27,270 bases of DNA from Leptotrichiaceae bacterium (GCA_030532815.1 JAUNKI010000003.1:1-27270); one strand, 5' to 3'. Shown: positions 8,039 through 15,448, counted from the first letter of the stretch. Notes: a model not told the origin generated them from the letters alone. Translations and numbers: made by a program.

Positions 8039-9583
8039 ATGAAAAACGCAAGAGTTACCGAAGAAATTTTAAAAAATATAAAAGGCTATGAAAACAGAAA
8101 AGTGTACACATCTCCTTTTGCCCTTCAGCCTGAAGGAACAATGCAAGAAGGGGAAAATCTGAAAGACAGAGTAAGAAGAGATAAAACAGTTTCCTCATTA
8201 AAGGAAGTAATAAAAAAAGTAGGACTGAAAGACGGCATGACAGTTTCCTTTCATCATCATTTCAGAGACGGAGATAAAGTTTTACCTCTTGTAATGGGTG
8301 TAATAGCTGAAATGGGATTTAAAAATATAAGAGTTGCGGCAAGTTCCTTTACAGGAGCTCATGAATGTATGGTTGAACATATAAAAAACGGAGTAGTGGA
8401 CAGAATAGAAAGCAGCGGGCTTAGAGGAGAACTGGCAAAAGGAATATCAGACGGGATACTTCCGACAAAGGCCGTAATAAGATCTCACGGAGGAAGAGCA
8501 AGAGCCATTGTCGAAGGAGATTTGAAAATAGATGTGGCATTTATAGGAGCATCTTCTTCAGACTGTATGGGAAACAGTAACGGAGTAGTAGGAAAATCGG
8601 TATGCGGTTCTTTGGGATACGCAATGGTGGATGCGGAATATGCCGATAAAGTAGTTGTAATTACTGATACTCTCGTGGATTATCCGAATTATCCTGTGAG
8701 TATTCCTCAGACTAAAGTCGATTATGTAGTTACTGTGGATGAAATAGGAGATTCAAACGGAATAATGAGCGGAGCTACGAGATTTACTTCAAATCCTAAG
8801 GAGCTTCTTATAGCTAAAAAAGTTCTTGAAGCAATGCTGGCATCAGGATATTTTGTTGACGGATTTTCAATGCAGACAGGAACAGGAGGGGCTTCCCTTG
8901 CGGTTACGAGATTTATAAAAGAGGAACTGGTAAAAAGAGGAATAAAATGCAGTTATGCACTGGGAGGTATAACTAAAGCCTTTGCAGAACTTCTGGAAGA
9001 AGGTCTCGTAGGAAAAATATTCGACGTTCAGGATTTTGATCTCGGAGGGGTGGAATCTCTTACTAAAAATAGTCTGCATCAGGAAATCAGTGCCGATTTT
9101 TATGCAAATCCTTTTAATAAATCGGCAGGGGTGAACAGACTGGATTTCGTAATTTTAAGTGCGTTGGAAATAGACAGGGATTTTAATGTAAATGTCATTT
9201 CAGGTTCAAACGGGATAATAAGAGCGGCGTCAGGAGGGCATTCGGATACGGCGGCTATGGCTAAAATGTCCGTAGTGGTGGCTCCTCTCATAAGAGGAAG
9301 GCTCGCAACTATAATGGACAAAGTTACGACCGTAGTAACACCGGGAGAAACAGTGGATGTTGTCGTAACAGAGCTCGGAATTACGGTAAATCCTTTAAGA
9401 CCTGATTTAAAGGAAAAATTTGAAAAAGCAGGACTTGAGCTTATAGAAATGGATGAGCTTATAGAAAAGGCGAAATTTTTAGTAGGAGAACCTAAGCCTA
9501 TAGAATTTACTGATGAAATTGTTGCAGTAGTGGAATATAGAGACGGAAGTATTATAGATGTCATAAGGAAAGTAAAAAAATAA
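8039..9583 (+). CDS. citF: citrate lyase alpha subunit CitF (citrate:acetyl-ACP transferase)
   Basis: CitF swaps acetyl for citrate on CitD, forming citryl-CitD for CitE. The protein shows the family blocks K-V-Y-T-S-P-F, V-S-F-H-H-H-F-R-D-G-D near residues 70-80, I-R-S-H-G-G-R-A-R-A, S-D-C-M-G-N-S-N-G, V-V-I-T-D-T-L-V-D-Y-P, G-G-I-T-K, A-A-S-G-G-H-S-D-T-A and a C-terminal T-E-L-G-I-T-V-N-P. The frame also has an ATG at 8027, but AAGGAG (8021-8026) abuts it with no spacer. The ATG at 8039 lies 12 bases from that site and gives 514 residues starting M-K-N-A-R-V, so it is preferred. It is the last gene of the citrate cluster; repeats follow immediately. Confidence 0.95.
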   Translation: MKNARVTEEILKNIKGYENRKVYTSPFALQPEGTMQEGENLKDRVRRDKTVSSLKEVIKKVGLKDGMTVSFHHHFRDGDKVLPLVMGVIAEMGFKNIRVAASSFTGAHECMVEHIKNGVVDRIESSGLRGELAKGISDGILPTKAVIRSHGGRARAIVEGDLKIDVAFIGASSSDCMGNSNGVVGKSVCGSLGYAMVDAEYADKVVVITDTLVDYPNYPVSIPQTKVDYVVTVDEIGDSNGIMSGATRFTSNPKELLIAKKVLEAMLASGYFVDGFSMQTGTGGASLAVTRFIKEELVKRGIKCSYALGGITKAFAELLEEGLVGKIFDVQDFDLGGVESLTKNSLHQEISADFYANPFNKSAGVNRLDFVILSALEIDRDFNVNVISGSNGIIRAASGGHSDTAAMAKMSVVVAPLIRGRLATIMDKVTTVVTPGETVDVVVTELGITVNPLRPDLKEKFEKAGLELIEMDELIEKAKFLVGEPKPIEFTDEIVAVVEYRDGSIIDVIRKVKK

Positions 9584-9600
9584 ATTTATGTTTTTTTTCA

Positions 9601-9773
9601 TGAGGGCTTATTGCCGCCCTCATACTCCCGTTACCGACTGCAAAATTTTTTTAATCTTCAAAAATACTCATTATGCCTGAAAAACAGCAAACTCACTACG
9701 TTCAGACAGCTGTTTTTCCTATCGGCATAATTTCATATTTTTTTGGAAAAATTTTGAATGTCGGAGAATATGA
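9601..9773 (+). repeat. dispersed intergenic repeat, copy A (GC hairpin module reversed, then long-hairpin module)
   Basis: Bases 9601-9638 are the reverse complement of the GC-rich module seen again at about 9941-9987 and 18380-18426; the core is GAGGGC and GCCCTC around an 8-base loop. Bases 9655-9773 form the second module. A hairpin has an outer stem ATTATGCC (9670-9677) with GGCATAAT (9724-9731), an inner stem AAAAACAGC (9680-9688) with GCTGTTTTT (9709-9717), and a 20-base loop, followed by TTTGAATGTCGGA. Read in reverse it has the same order as the copy near 18.2 kb, and 17 of 20 loop bases agree. No coding potential is apparent. Confidence 0.8.
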
Positions 9774-9783
9774 ATTATAATAA

Positions 9784-9868
9784 CAAGTGCAACACAGAAA
9801 AAAACTACTCATAGAATTGAACATTTAACGAATTATTTTTCGGTTACTTATATTAAGTGTTGCATTTG
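9784..9868. mobile_element. short inverted-repeat element, possible IS30-type remnant or MITE
   Basis: CAAGTGCAACAC (9784-9795) and the reverse complement of GTGTTGCATTTG (9857-9868) match at 11 of 12 positions, bounding 85 bases with no ORF. The right end followed by ATTTGACAATTC resembles the ends of IS30-family elements as I remember them. That family assignment is an inference, and no target duplication is clear. Confidence 0.4.
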
Positions 9869-9899
9869 ATTTGACAATTCACCTGGAAAAAAAGCTTCG

Positions 9900-9987
9900 C
9901 AAAAAACAATTCAATCCAAATTTTACGAAAAAATTTTGTAGCTGATAACCGGAGAGTGAGGGCGACAATGAGCCCTCACGGAAAAAA
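9900..9987 (+). repeat. dispersed intergenic repeat, partial copy ahead of tRNA-Ser
   Basis: Bases 9900-9927 match the leader of the copy at 15.17 kb (AAAAAACAATTCAA, then AATTTTAC). The hairpin module is missing. Bases 9941-9987 are a forward GC-rich module with the perfect 8-pair stem GTGAGGGC/GCCCTCAC. It lies in inverted orientation to the module at 9601-9638, so the two flank the whole 9.6-10.0 kb spacer. Confidence 0.7.
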
Positions 9988-9998
9988 TAATTATTCCA

Positions 9999-10027
9999 TT
10001 GACTTTTAAGTTTAAGTTTAGTATAAT
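9999..10027 (+). promoter_or_regulatory. promoter of tRNA-Ser
   Basis: TTGACT (9999-10004), a 17-base spacer and a perfect TATAAT (10022-10027) lie 20 bases before the mature tRNA 5' end. This is a near-consensus housekeeping sigma promoter. Confidence 0.9.
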
Positions 10028-10047
10028 AATTTCTGTGGAAGTTTTAC

Positions 10048-10134
10048 GGAAGTATCGCCTAATGGTAGGGCAGCAGCTTGGAAAGCTGTGGGCGGTTAAA
10101 CGTCTTGTGGGTTCGAGTCCCTCTACTTCCGCCA
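10048..10134 (+). tRNA. tRNA-Ser (anticodon GGA)
   Basis: The 87-base cloverleaf has acceptor stem GGAAGTA/TACTTCC, discriminator G and encoded CCA. The anticodon stem GCAGC/GCTGT encloses loop TTGGAAA with anticodon GGA. A long class II variable arm (GGGCG/CGTCT) is typical of serine tRNAs. The T arm GTGGG-TTCGAGT-CCCTC contains one T-T mismatch at the second pair. It has its own promoter and terminator. Confidence 0.95.
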
Positions 10135-10162
10135 TTTTTATAAAATAAAACTGTTTATTGAT

Positions 10163-10199
10163 AAAAAAATAGCCTTTTATACATTAAGGCTATTTTTTT
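10163..10199. terminator. bidirectional intrinsic terminator between tRNA-Ser and the ybaN-like gene
   Basis: AAAAAAATAGCCTT (10163-10176) pairs with AAGGCTATTTTTTT (10186-10199) around a 9-base loop. It has a T run in both directions, so it can end tRNA-Ser from the left and the minus-strand gene from the right. It overlaps the last codons of that gene. Confidence 0.88.
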
Positions 10200-10552
10200 A
10201 TAGTTTTTATTTTGAATATGAAGTAGTAATATTTAAAAATTACAAGCAAAACAAGAAAAAAACGTAAATAGTTATTCTTAGTTATAAAAATAGGGAAAGC
10301 AAGCATTGTACTTGATAAAGCGAGTAGACCTATTTTTCCCTTTAAAGTCATACTCCTGTTTTTTTCAAAATCTTCCAAATGATTTTTATACAGATCCGTC
10401 CTTATAAACCAGTTATGAAAACGGGCGGATCCTTTTGAAAAACAGAAGCTTGCCAGAAGCAGAAAAGGGACGGTCGGAAGTATGGGAAGAAAAACTCCTG
10501 TAATTCCCAGACCTAAAGCAGTAAACCCTACTACAATATATATTATTTTCAT
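10190..10552 (-). CDS. YbaN/DUF454-family inner membrane protein
   Basis: This 120-residue membrane protein has unknown biochemical function. The N terminus carries the family signature: a hydrophobic stretch with G-L-G-I-T-G-V-F-L-P-I-L-P-T-V-P-F-L-L-L-A, then F-C-F-S-K-G-S-A-R-F-H-N-W-F at about 37-50. A basic middle section contains M-T-L-K-G-K-I. Two further hydrophobic segments follow (about 72-90 and 94-112). This matches the length and layout of E. coli YbaN. The coding strand reads GGAAAGGAAAAA directly before the ATG, a fair ribosome site. It is a single-gene unit, convergent with tRNA-Ser and divergent from pheS. The C terminus is Lys-rich. Family membership is secure; function is not assigned. 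Confidence 0.85.
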   Translation of the reverse strand: MKIIYIVVGFTALGLGITGVFLPILPTVPFLLLASFCFSKGSARFHNWFIRTDLYKNHLEDFEKNRSMTLKGKIGLLALSSTMLAFPIFITKNNYLRFFLVLLVIFKYYYFIFKIKTIKK

Positions 10553-10566
10553 TTTTTCCTTTCCCG

Positions 10567-10597
10567 AGTATAAAATTTTCTCTCGTAGAGATTGTAA
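10567..10597 (-). promoter_or_regulatory. possible promoter of the ybaN-like gene
   Basis: Read on the minus strand, TTACAA is followed 19 bases later by TATACT (plus-strand 10592-10597 and 10567-10572). The -10 is good, but the -35 is weak and the spacing long. The spacer contains the near-palindrome CTCTACGAGAG. Confidence 0.35.
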
Positions 10598-10653
10598 CAG
10601 AAATTGAGAAAAAATAAAAGAGAAATCTCAAGGTACCAATATATGTCATTTTG

Positions 10654-10662
10654 TGATATAAT
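10654..10662 (+). promoter_or_regulatory. extended -10 promoter for the pheS operon
   Basis: TGATATAAT fits the TGn-TATAAT extended -10 consensus. The hexamer 17 bases upstream (TACCAA) is poor, as tolerated by extended -10 promoters. It leaves a leader of about 60 bases before pheS. No T-box-like motif or long leader is visible. Confidence 0.6.
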
Positions 10663-10728
10663 CATAACAAAATCTAAAAAATAAATATTGAATAATATTT
10701 GGAAAAGCAGTGTTAATAAGGAGGAAAT

Positions 10729-11745
10729 ATGCTGGAAAAAATATCCCTTTTAAGGGAGGAAGTACTAAAAAAACTGGATAACATCAGTACTCTTGATGAA
10801 CTGAATGATTTAAAAGTCAAGATTTTAGGGAAAAAAGGTGAATTTACGGCTATAATGAAAGGAATGGGAGAAATAGCCGTCGAAAAAAGAGCTGAATTCG
10901 GAAAAGTAACCAATGAAATAAAAACCGTTTTACAGGATAAATTTGATGAAAAGATGAATGAACTTAAAGAAAAGGCGAAACAGGAAAGACTGAAAAATGA
11001 AACGTTGGATATTACATTGCCCGGAAGGAAAGCTGACGAAGGTTCCTTACATCCTCTTACGAAAACGGTTATGGAAATAAAGGAAATAGTTTCGGATATG
11101 GGATTTGATATAGTTGACGGACCTGAAATAGAGTATACGAAATATAATTTTGATGCTCTGAATATACCGAAAACACATCCGTCAAGGGAGCTGTCCGATA
11201 CATTTTACATTCAGGACGACGTACTGCTCAGAACACAGACATCGGGAATGCAGATAAGATACATGCTGGACAGAAAGCCTCCCTTCAGAATGGTTTCCAT
11301 AGGAAAAGTATACAGACCTGATTATGATGTGTCCCACACACCTATGTTTCATCAGATGGAAGGACTTATGATAGGAGAAGACGTATCTTTTGCAAATTTT
11401 AAGGCAATACTTGAAAATATTGTAAAGAAAATATTCGGAAAAGAGAGAAATGTAAGATTCAGACCTCATTTTTTTCCGTTTACCGAACCTTCTGCGGAAA
11501 TGGATGTGGAGTGTGGAGTATGCAAGGGAAAAGGCTGTCGGGTTTGTAAAGGTACAGGCTGGCTTGAAATACTCGGAAGCGGAATGGTAAATCCGAAGGT
11601 TCTTGAAGGAGTAGGGATAGATCCCCAAAAATATCAGGGATTTGCTTTCGGTCTGGGACTGGAAAGAATTACAATGCTGAAATACGGAATAGATGATTTA
11701 AGGGCATTTTTTGAAAATGATATAAGGTTTTTAAATCAGTTTTAA
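10729..11745 (+). CDS. pheS: phenylalanyl-tRNA synthetase alpha subunit PheS
   Basis: PheS is the catalytic alpha subunit of the alpha2-beta2 cytoplasmic enzyme that charges tRNA-Phe. The 338 residues match the bacterial length. The N terminus (1-90) is the coiled-coil tRNA-binding arm rich in Lys/Glu. The class II synthetase core follows, with H-P-S-R-E, L-L-R-T-Q-T-S-G-M-Q-I-R, V-Y-R-P-D-Y-D-V-S-H-x-P-M-F-H-Q-M-E-G, F-P-F-T-E-P-S-A-E-M-D-V and motif 3 G-L-G-L-E-R-I-T-M-L. Cysteines 262, 265, 270 and 273 form a CxxC-type cluster, a possible zinc knuckle seen in some PheS lineages. AGGAGG precedes the ATG. It is first in a three-gene operon in which an unrelated membrane protein separates it from pheT. 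Confidence 0.98.
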   Translation: MLEKISLLREEVLKKLDNISTLDELNDLKVKILGKKGEFTAIMKGMGEIAVEKRAEFGKVTNEIKTVLQDKFDEKMNELKEKAKQERLKNETLDITLPGRKADEGSLHPLTKTVMEIKEIVSDMGFDIVDGPEIEYTKYNFDALNIPKTHPSRELSDTFYIQDDVLLRTQTSGMQIRYMLDRKPPFRMVSIGKVYRPDYDVSHTPMFHQMEGLMIGEDVSFANFKAILENIVKKIFGKERNVRFRPHFFPFTEPSAEMDVECGVCKGKGCRVCKGTGWLEILGSGMVNPKVLEGVGIDPQKYQGFAFGLGLERITMLKYGIDDLRAFFENDIRFLNQF

Positions 11746-11802
11746 AACGTAAAATAAATAAGCGGTAAATTAAGATTTAGAATATTAAGGAGAAAAATAA
11801 AA

Positions 11803-12588
11803 GTGGAATTGGGATTGGAAAAAAAGAAAATAACAGTTTCTCCGTGGATAAAATTTGAACAATTATTTATGGCGGTGCTCAGCCTGATATTAGGGATATT
11901 TTTAGTTATTCTCACTTTTATAAGTAAAAAGGAAGATTCAAATATACTGTTATGGATAGGGCTGGGACTTGTTTTATCAAGCGGACTGCATCTGCTCAAC
12001 TATGTAAGAGAAAAGAAACTTGCAGGAAATTATATATTTTACGAAAAAGGTTTTGAAGATGCGGGAAGAAATATTAAAGTACCTTATAAAGATGTGAAAA
12101 ATTATTATTTTTCGATTTGGAAAGTTTTTAGGAAAGATGTACAGTATATGATAATAGAAGGAAAGGAAGATAAATATATCCTTACTTCAAGACTCGGGTC
12201 AAAAGTTTTCGATATATTTGTTCAGGATTATCTGAAAGAGGTTCTTCCCGTTGAAATTGAAAATATAAAAAACGGAGGACAAAGAAAGTTTGGTATATTA
12301 AATAAAGCCGAAATGGTAAAATCCAAGTTCGGACTCAATGAAAATAAAATAATAGACGGTCTGAAAAATATGGATATTAAGGAAGAAGTGACTATTTACA
12401 GTTCAGGGATAAAAATCGGAGATAAAATTTATTCCATGAATGATATAAAAAATGTTAAAAAGGATTTGGCAGGAACACTGTCAATAATTGATAATGAAAA
12501 TAAAGTAATATTCAGTAAGAATAAAATATTTATTCAAAGTTTCGATTTAATGGTAAACTTGCTGAAGGAGTTTTTAGATAAAAAATAA
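11803..12588 (+). CDS. unrecognised membrane protein with two PH-like cytoplasmic repeats, inside the pheS-pheT operon
   Basis: I do not recognise a named family for this 261-residue protein. Two transmembrane helices (about 18-40 and 47-68) form a hairpin near the N terminus, followed by a soluble C-terminal region. That region contains two similar segments, 76-148 and 194-258. Each has a short beta strand, a Gly-Phe/Ile turn, a (Y-K/M-N)-D-V/I-K-N block (Y-K-D-V-K-N at 95-100; M-N-D-I-K-N at 212-217), further strands and a closing hydrophobic helix (D-Y-L-K-E-V-L; N-L-L-K-E-F-L). This looks like a duplicated PH-like domain of the kind found in small bacterial membrane proteins; the fold call is inference. 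The start is GTG 11803 with TAAGGAG ten bases upstream. It lies 57 bases after pheS and 10 before pheT, so it is clearly co-transcribed. Confidence 0.8.
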   Translation: MELGLEKKKITVSPWIKFEQLFMAVLSLILGIFLVILTFISKKEDSNILLWIGLGLVLSSGLHLLNYVREKKLAGNYIFYEKGFEDAGRNIKVPYKDVKNYYFSIWKVFRKDVQYMIIEGKEDKYILTSRLGSKVFDIFVQDYLKEVLPVEIENIKNGGQRKFGILNKAEMVKSKFGLNENKIIDGLKNMDIKEEVTIYSSGIKIGDKIYSMNDIKNVKKDLAGTLSIIDNENKVIFSKNKIFIQSFDLMVNLLKEFLDKK

Positions 12589-12598
12589 GGAGGAAAAA

Positions 12599-14998
12599 AT
12601 GCTGATTTCTTTAAACTGGTTAAAGCAGTATATAGATTTGGACGGAATAGAAATAGGAGAAATGGAGAAATCTCTCACTATGATAGGTCAGGAAGTCGAA
12701 AAAATCGAAATTAGAGGTGGAAATCTCAAAAATGTAGTAACGGCTCTTCTGACAGAAGTAAAAAAACATCCTAATGCAGACAGTCTGACTCTCTGTAAAG
12801 TAGATAACGGAAAGGAGATTTTACAGATTGTATGCGGAGCTACCAATCATAAAACAGGAGATAAAGTAGCACTGGCACAGGTCGGAGCAAAATTGAGAGA
12901 GAATTTTGAAATAAAAAAAGGGAAAATAAGAGGAGAGGAATCAAACGGAATGCTCTGTTCCGAAGATGAGCTGGGGATAGGAAGTGATAAAGACGGGATT
13001 ATAATATTACCTGAAGATGCTCCTGTAGGAATTCCTTTAAAAGATTATCTCGGAATAGATGATACTGTGTTTGAGCTTGAAATAACTCCAAACAGACCTG
13101 ACTGTCTTTCTCATATAGGTATTGCAAGGGAGCTTTCGGCATATTACGGAAAAAATGTAAAATATCCTGAAACAGATATAAAAAACGAAATAGAAGAAAA
13201 AACAGATGATAATGTAAAAGTTTTCATAGAAAATAAAGAATTGTCCGAAAGATATACGGCAAAAATATTAAAAGGCGTAACAGTAAAGGAAAGTCCGAAA
13301 TGGCTTAAAGAAAGGATAGAGTCAGTAGGATTGAGAAGTATAAACAATATAGTAGATGCTTCAAATTTTGTCCTTATGGAAATGAACCATCCAAGCCATG
13401 TTTTTGATTTGGATAAAATAACGGGAAATGAAATAACGGTAAGAGCTGCAAAGGAAAACGAAACTCTTGTTACTCTTGACGATCAGGAAAGAAAGCTGGA
13501 AACAGGAGATATCGTCATATGCGATACGGAAAAGATTTTAGCTCTGGGAGGAATAATGGGAGGTCAAAATTCCCAAGTTACCGATAATACAAAAAATATC
13601 CTATTGGAAGTAGCACAGTTTAATTCTCAGAATATAAGAAAAACTTCAAGAAGGCTCGGGTTGTCAAGCGATTCTTCCTACAGGTTTGAAAGAGGAGTAG
13701 ATAAGGAAAATGCAGTAAAAGTCATAAACAGGCTTGCCAATCTTATACAGGAAGTGGCGGGAGGAGAGATTTTAAAAGGATATACCGATATTTATCCTGT
13801 TCCGCATGAAAATAAAATAGCAGCACTTAATTTTCAAAGGCTTAACAGATTTGTAGGAAAAACAATACCGAAAGAAAAAGTTACGGAAATTCTTGAAAAC
13901 CTTGAAATAAAAGTTGCTGATAACGGAGAAACTCTGACATTGACTGCTCCTTCGTACAGAAGTGATTTGGAAGTTGAACAGGATTATTTCGAGGAAATAA
14001 TAAGAATGTACGGTTTTGACAATATAGAAAATATTCTGCCTAAAGTGGACATAAACGAAAATACGGTTCTTGATACTACGAGACTTACCGATACCGTAAA
14101 AAATATAGCGGCAGATACGGGACTGAAAGAGGTCATCAATTACAGCTTTATACCCGAAAATGCCCTTGATAATATTAGATTTAAAGGAGTTTCCGAAGAT
14201 AGGCTGATTAATATTTCAAATCCTATAACAGAGGATTTTGTGGTAATGAGGCCTACTCTACTTTACAGTCTAATAAAAAATGCCAAGGACAATATAAACA
14301 GAAATATTGAAAACATAAGGTTTTTTGAAGTTTCCCGTACTTTTGAAAAAGATACGGAACTTGCTAAGGAACAGGTCAAGTTGGGTATTATTCTGGCAGG
14401 AGAAAGTGACAAAACTTTATGGAATCCCAAACCGTTACCTTATGATTTCTACGACTTAAAGGGAGTCACAGAGGAAATTTTCTCAAAGCTGAATTTTAAA
14501 AATTATTCATTGAAAAGATCGGTGCAGGATGTATTTCATCCTGGAAGATCGGCGGATATTTTTGTAGGAAATGAATATATCGGAAGTTTCGGGGAAATTC
14601 ATCCTGATGTACTGGAAAATTTTGATTTGAAGAAAAAGTCAGTTCTTGTGGGAGAATTTAATATTGATCTGATTAAAAAATATATTAGAAAGCCGTTTTC
14701 ATATCAGGAAATTGTTAAGTATCCGGCTGTACCAAGAGATATTGCATTAGTAATGAATGAAAGCGTTTTGGTAGGAGACGTATTACGTACAATTGAAAAA
14801 ATCGATAAAAAAGTCGAAAAGGTCGAACTGTTTGATATATACAGAGGTGCAGGAGTGGACACAGGAAAGAAAAGTGTAGCTATAAGCATACTTTTAAGAG
14901 ATAAGTCAAAAACCCTTGAAGAAAAGGAAATAAACAATATTATCGGAAAAATACTTGAAAAAGTGAAAAAAGATTATTCGGCGGAGTTAAGGCAGTAA
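12599..14998 (+). CDS. pheT: phenylalanyl-tRNA synthetase beta subunit PheT
   Basis: PheT is the 799-residue beta subunit, responsible for tRNA binding and for editing mischarged Tyr-tRNA-Phe. Domains in order: N-terminal M-L-I-S-L-N-W-L-K-Q-Y; an EMAP/OB-type tRNA-binding domain at about 45-155 (H-P-N-A-D-S-L-T-L-C-K-V and Q-I-V-C-G-A-T-N); the B3/B4 editing domain with L-E-I-T-P-N-R-P-D-C-L-S and N-N-I-V-D-A-S-N-F-V-L; R-R-L-G-L-S-S-D-S-S-Y-R-F-E-R-G-V-D; the B5 domain at about 410-485 (P-S-Y-R-S-D-L); the catalytic-like core; and a C-terminal anticodon-binding FDX-ACB domain from about 700 (K-Y-P-A-V-P-R-D-I-A-L-V). Length is normal and no lesion is seen. AAGGAGG precedes the ATG. No terminator is visible before the inverted-repeat element 14 bases downstream. 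Confidence 0.98.
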   Translation: MLISLNWLKQYIDLDGIEIGEMEKSLTMIGQEVEKIEIRGGNLKNVVTALLTEVKKHPNADSLTLCKVDNGKEILQIVCGATNHKTGDKVALAQVGAKLRENFEIKKGKIRGEESNGMLCSEDELGIGSDKDGIIILPEDAPVGIPLKDYLGIDDTVFELEITPNRPDCLSHIGIARELSAYYGKNVKYPETDIKNEIEEKTDDNVKVFIENKELSERYTAKILKGVTVKESPKWLKERIESVGLRSINNIVDASNFVLMEMNHPSHVFDLDKITGNEITVRAAKENETLVTLDDQERKLETGDIVICDTEKILALGGIMGGQNSQVTDNTKNILLEVAQFNSQNIRKTSRRLGLSSDSSYRFERGVDKENAVKVINRLANLIQEVAGGEILKGYTDIYPVPHENKIAALNFQRLNRFVGKTIPKEKVTEILENLEIKVADNGETLTLTAPSYRSDLEVEQDYFEEIIRMYGFDNIENILPKVDINENTVLDTTRLTDTVKNIAADTGLKEVINYSFIPENALDNIRFKGVSEDRLINISNPITEDFVVMRPTLLYSLIKNAKDNINRNIENIRFFEVSRTFEKDTELAKEQVKLGIILAGESDKTLWNPKPLPYDFYDLKGVTEEIFSKLNFKNYSLKRSVQDVFHPGRSADIFVGNEYIGSFGEIHPDVLENFDLKKKSVLVGEFNIDLIKKYIRKPFSYQEIVKYPAVPRDIALVMNESVLVGDVLRTIEKIDKKVEKVELFDIYRGAGVDTGKKSVAISILLRDKSKTLEEKEINNIIGKILEKVKKDYSAELRQ

Positions 14999-15011
14999 TT
15001 GAATTATACTT

Positions 15012-15163
15012 GGGGTTGTCTCATAAGATATAAAAACATACTTAATCATAAATTTTATATATTTTTCTATTTTTATAAAATCAGTAAAAATAATGTTTTT
15101 TAATTTTTAAAAATATATAGTATTTATAGTTAGAGAATTATTTTTGACTTATGAGACAGCTCC
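15012..15163. mobile_element. 152-bp MITE-like element with 16-bp terminal inverted repeats
   Basis: GGGGTTGTCTCATAAG (15012-15027) and the reverse complement of CTTATGAGACAGCTCC (15148-15163) match at 14 of 16 bases. The interior is about 120 bases of AT-rich sequence with no ORF. Ends of the GGxxxTGTCTCA type occur on several DDE-transposase insertion sequences (for example IS1182-like or IS5-like), so this could be a non-autonomous derivative. No target duplication is evident, and no transposase is in the window. Confidence 0.6.
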
Positions 15164-15168
15164 GAGTC

Positions 15169-15421
15169 AAAAAACAATTCAACTCGAATTTTACCGACAC
15201 TCAAAAATGTCCGCTCACTGTAAAAACAAAAAGAATGTTTTTACAACGTTCACTCATCGCATTTTTTATGCTGTAAAATTTGAATGTTGAAGAAGAACTG
15301 AAAATTATAGAAATGGTTTTAAATGAAATTGTAGTAACAGAAAGTACGGGTAAAATCATATTTTGAGGTTAAGTCGGAGTGTGAGGATAGAGTAGCAATG
15401 CAATGAACCCTTAGGAAAAGA
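15169..15421 (+). repeat. dispersed intergenic repeat, copy B upstream of the thiamine pyrophosphokinase gene
   Basis: The leader AAAAAACAATTCAA leads into TCAAAAATGTCC (15201-15212). A perfect 10-pair hairpin follows, TGTAAAAACA (15219-15228) with TGTTTTTACA (15236-15245) around a 7-base loop. A 24-base tract (15262-15285) is identical to 21625-21648 in copy C. A decayed GC-rich module (15373-15421, starting GTCGGAGTGTGAGG) ends just before the thiN ribosome site. Confidence 0.8.
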
Positions 15422-15448
15422 GTTTTTGCTGAAGGAGTTGTCTGAAAT

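Noticed and set aside
9100..9564. 154-codon minus-strand frame within citF
   Set aside because: It is the shadow of a strongly conserved citF segment, with Ser/Thr-rich low-complexity translation and no ribosome site.
9601..9622. GAGGGC/GCCCTC hairpin after citF as an intrinsic terminator
   Set aside because: The T run lies before, not after, the stem on the plus strand, and the same block recurs in other spacers, so it is better explained as a repeat.
9923..10135. Minus-strand frame of 70 codons
   Set aside because: It is the antisense of tRNA-Ser; the peptide start is just the reverse complement of the tRNA 3' half, a common false ORF.
10560..10728. T-box leader or riboswitch before pheS
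   Set aside because: The leader from the extended -10 is only about 60 bases and lacks the T-box sequence and specifier stems.
11182..11628. 148-codon minus-strand frame within pheS
   Set aside because: It lies wholly opposite the conserved catalytic core of PheS and has no independent signals.
15290..15448. TPP riboswitch upstream of thiN
   Set aside because: No thi-box CTGAGA element is present; the region is explained by repeat copy B.
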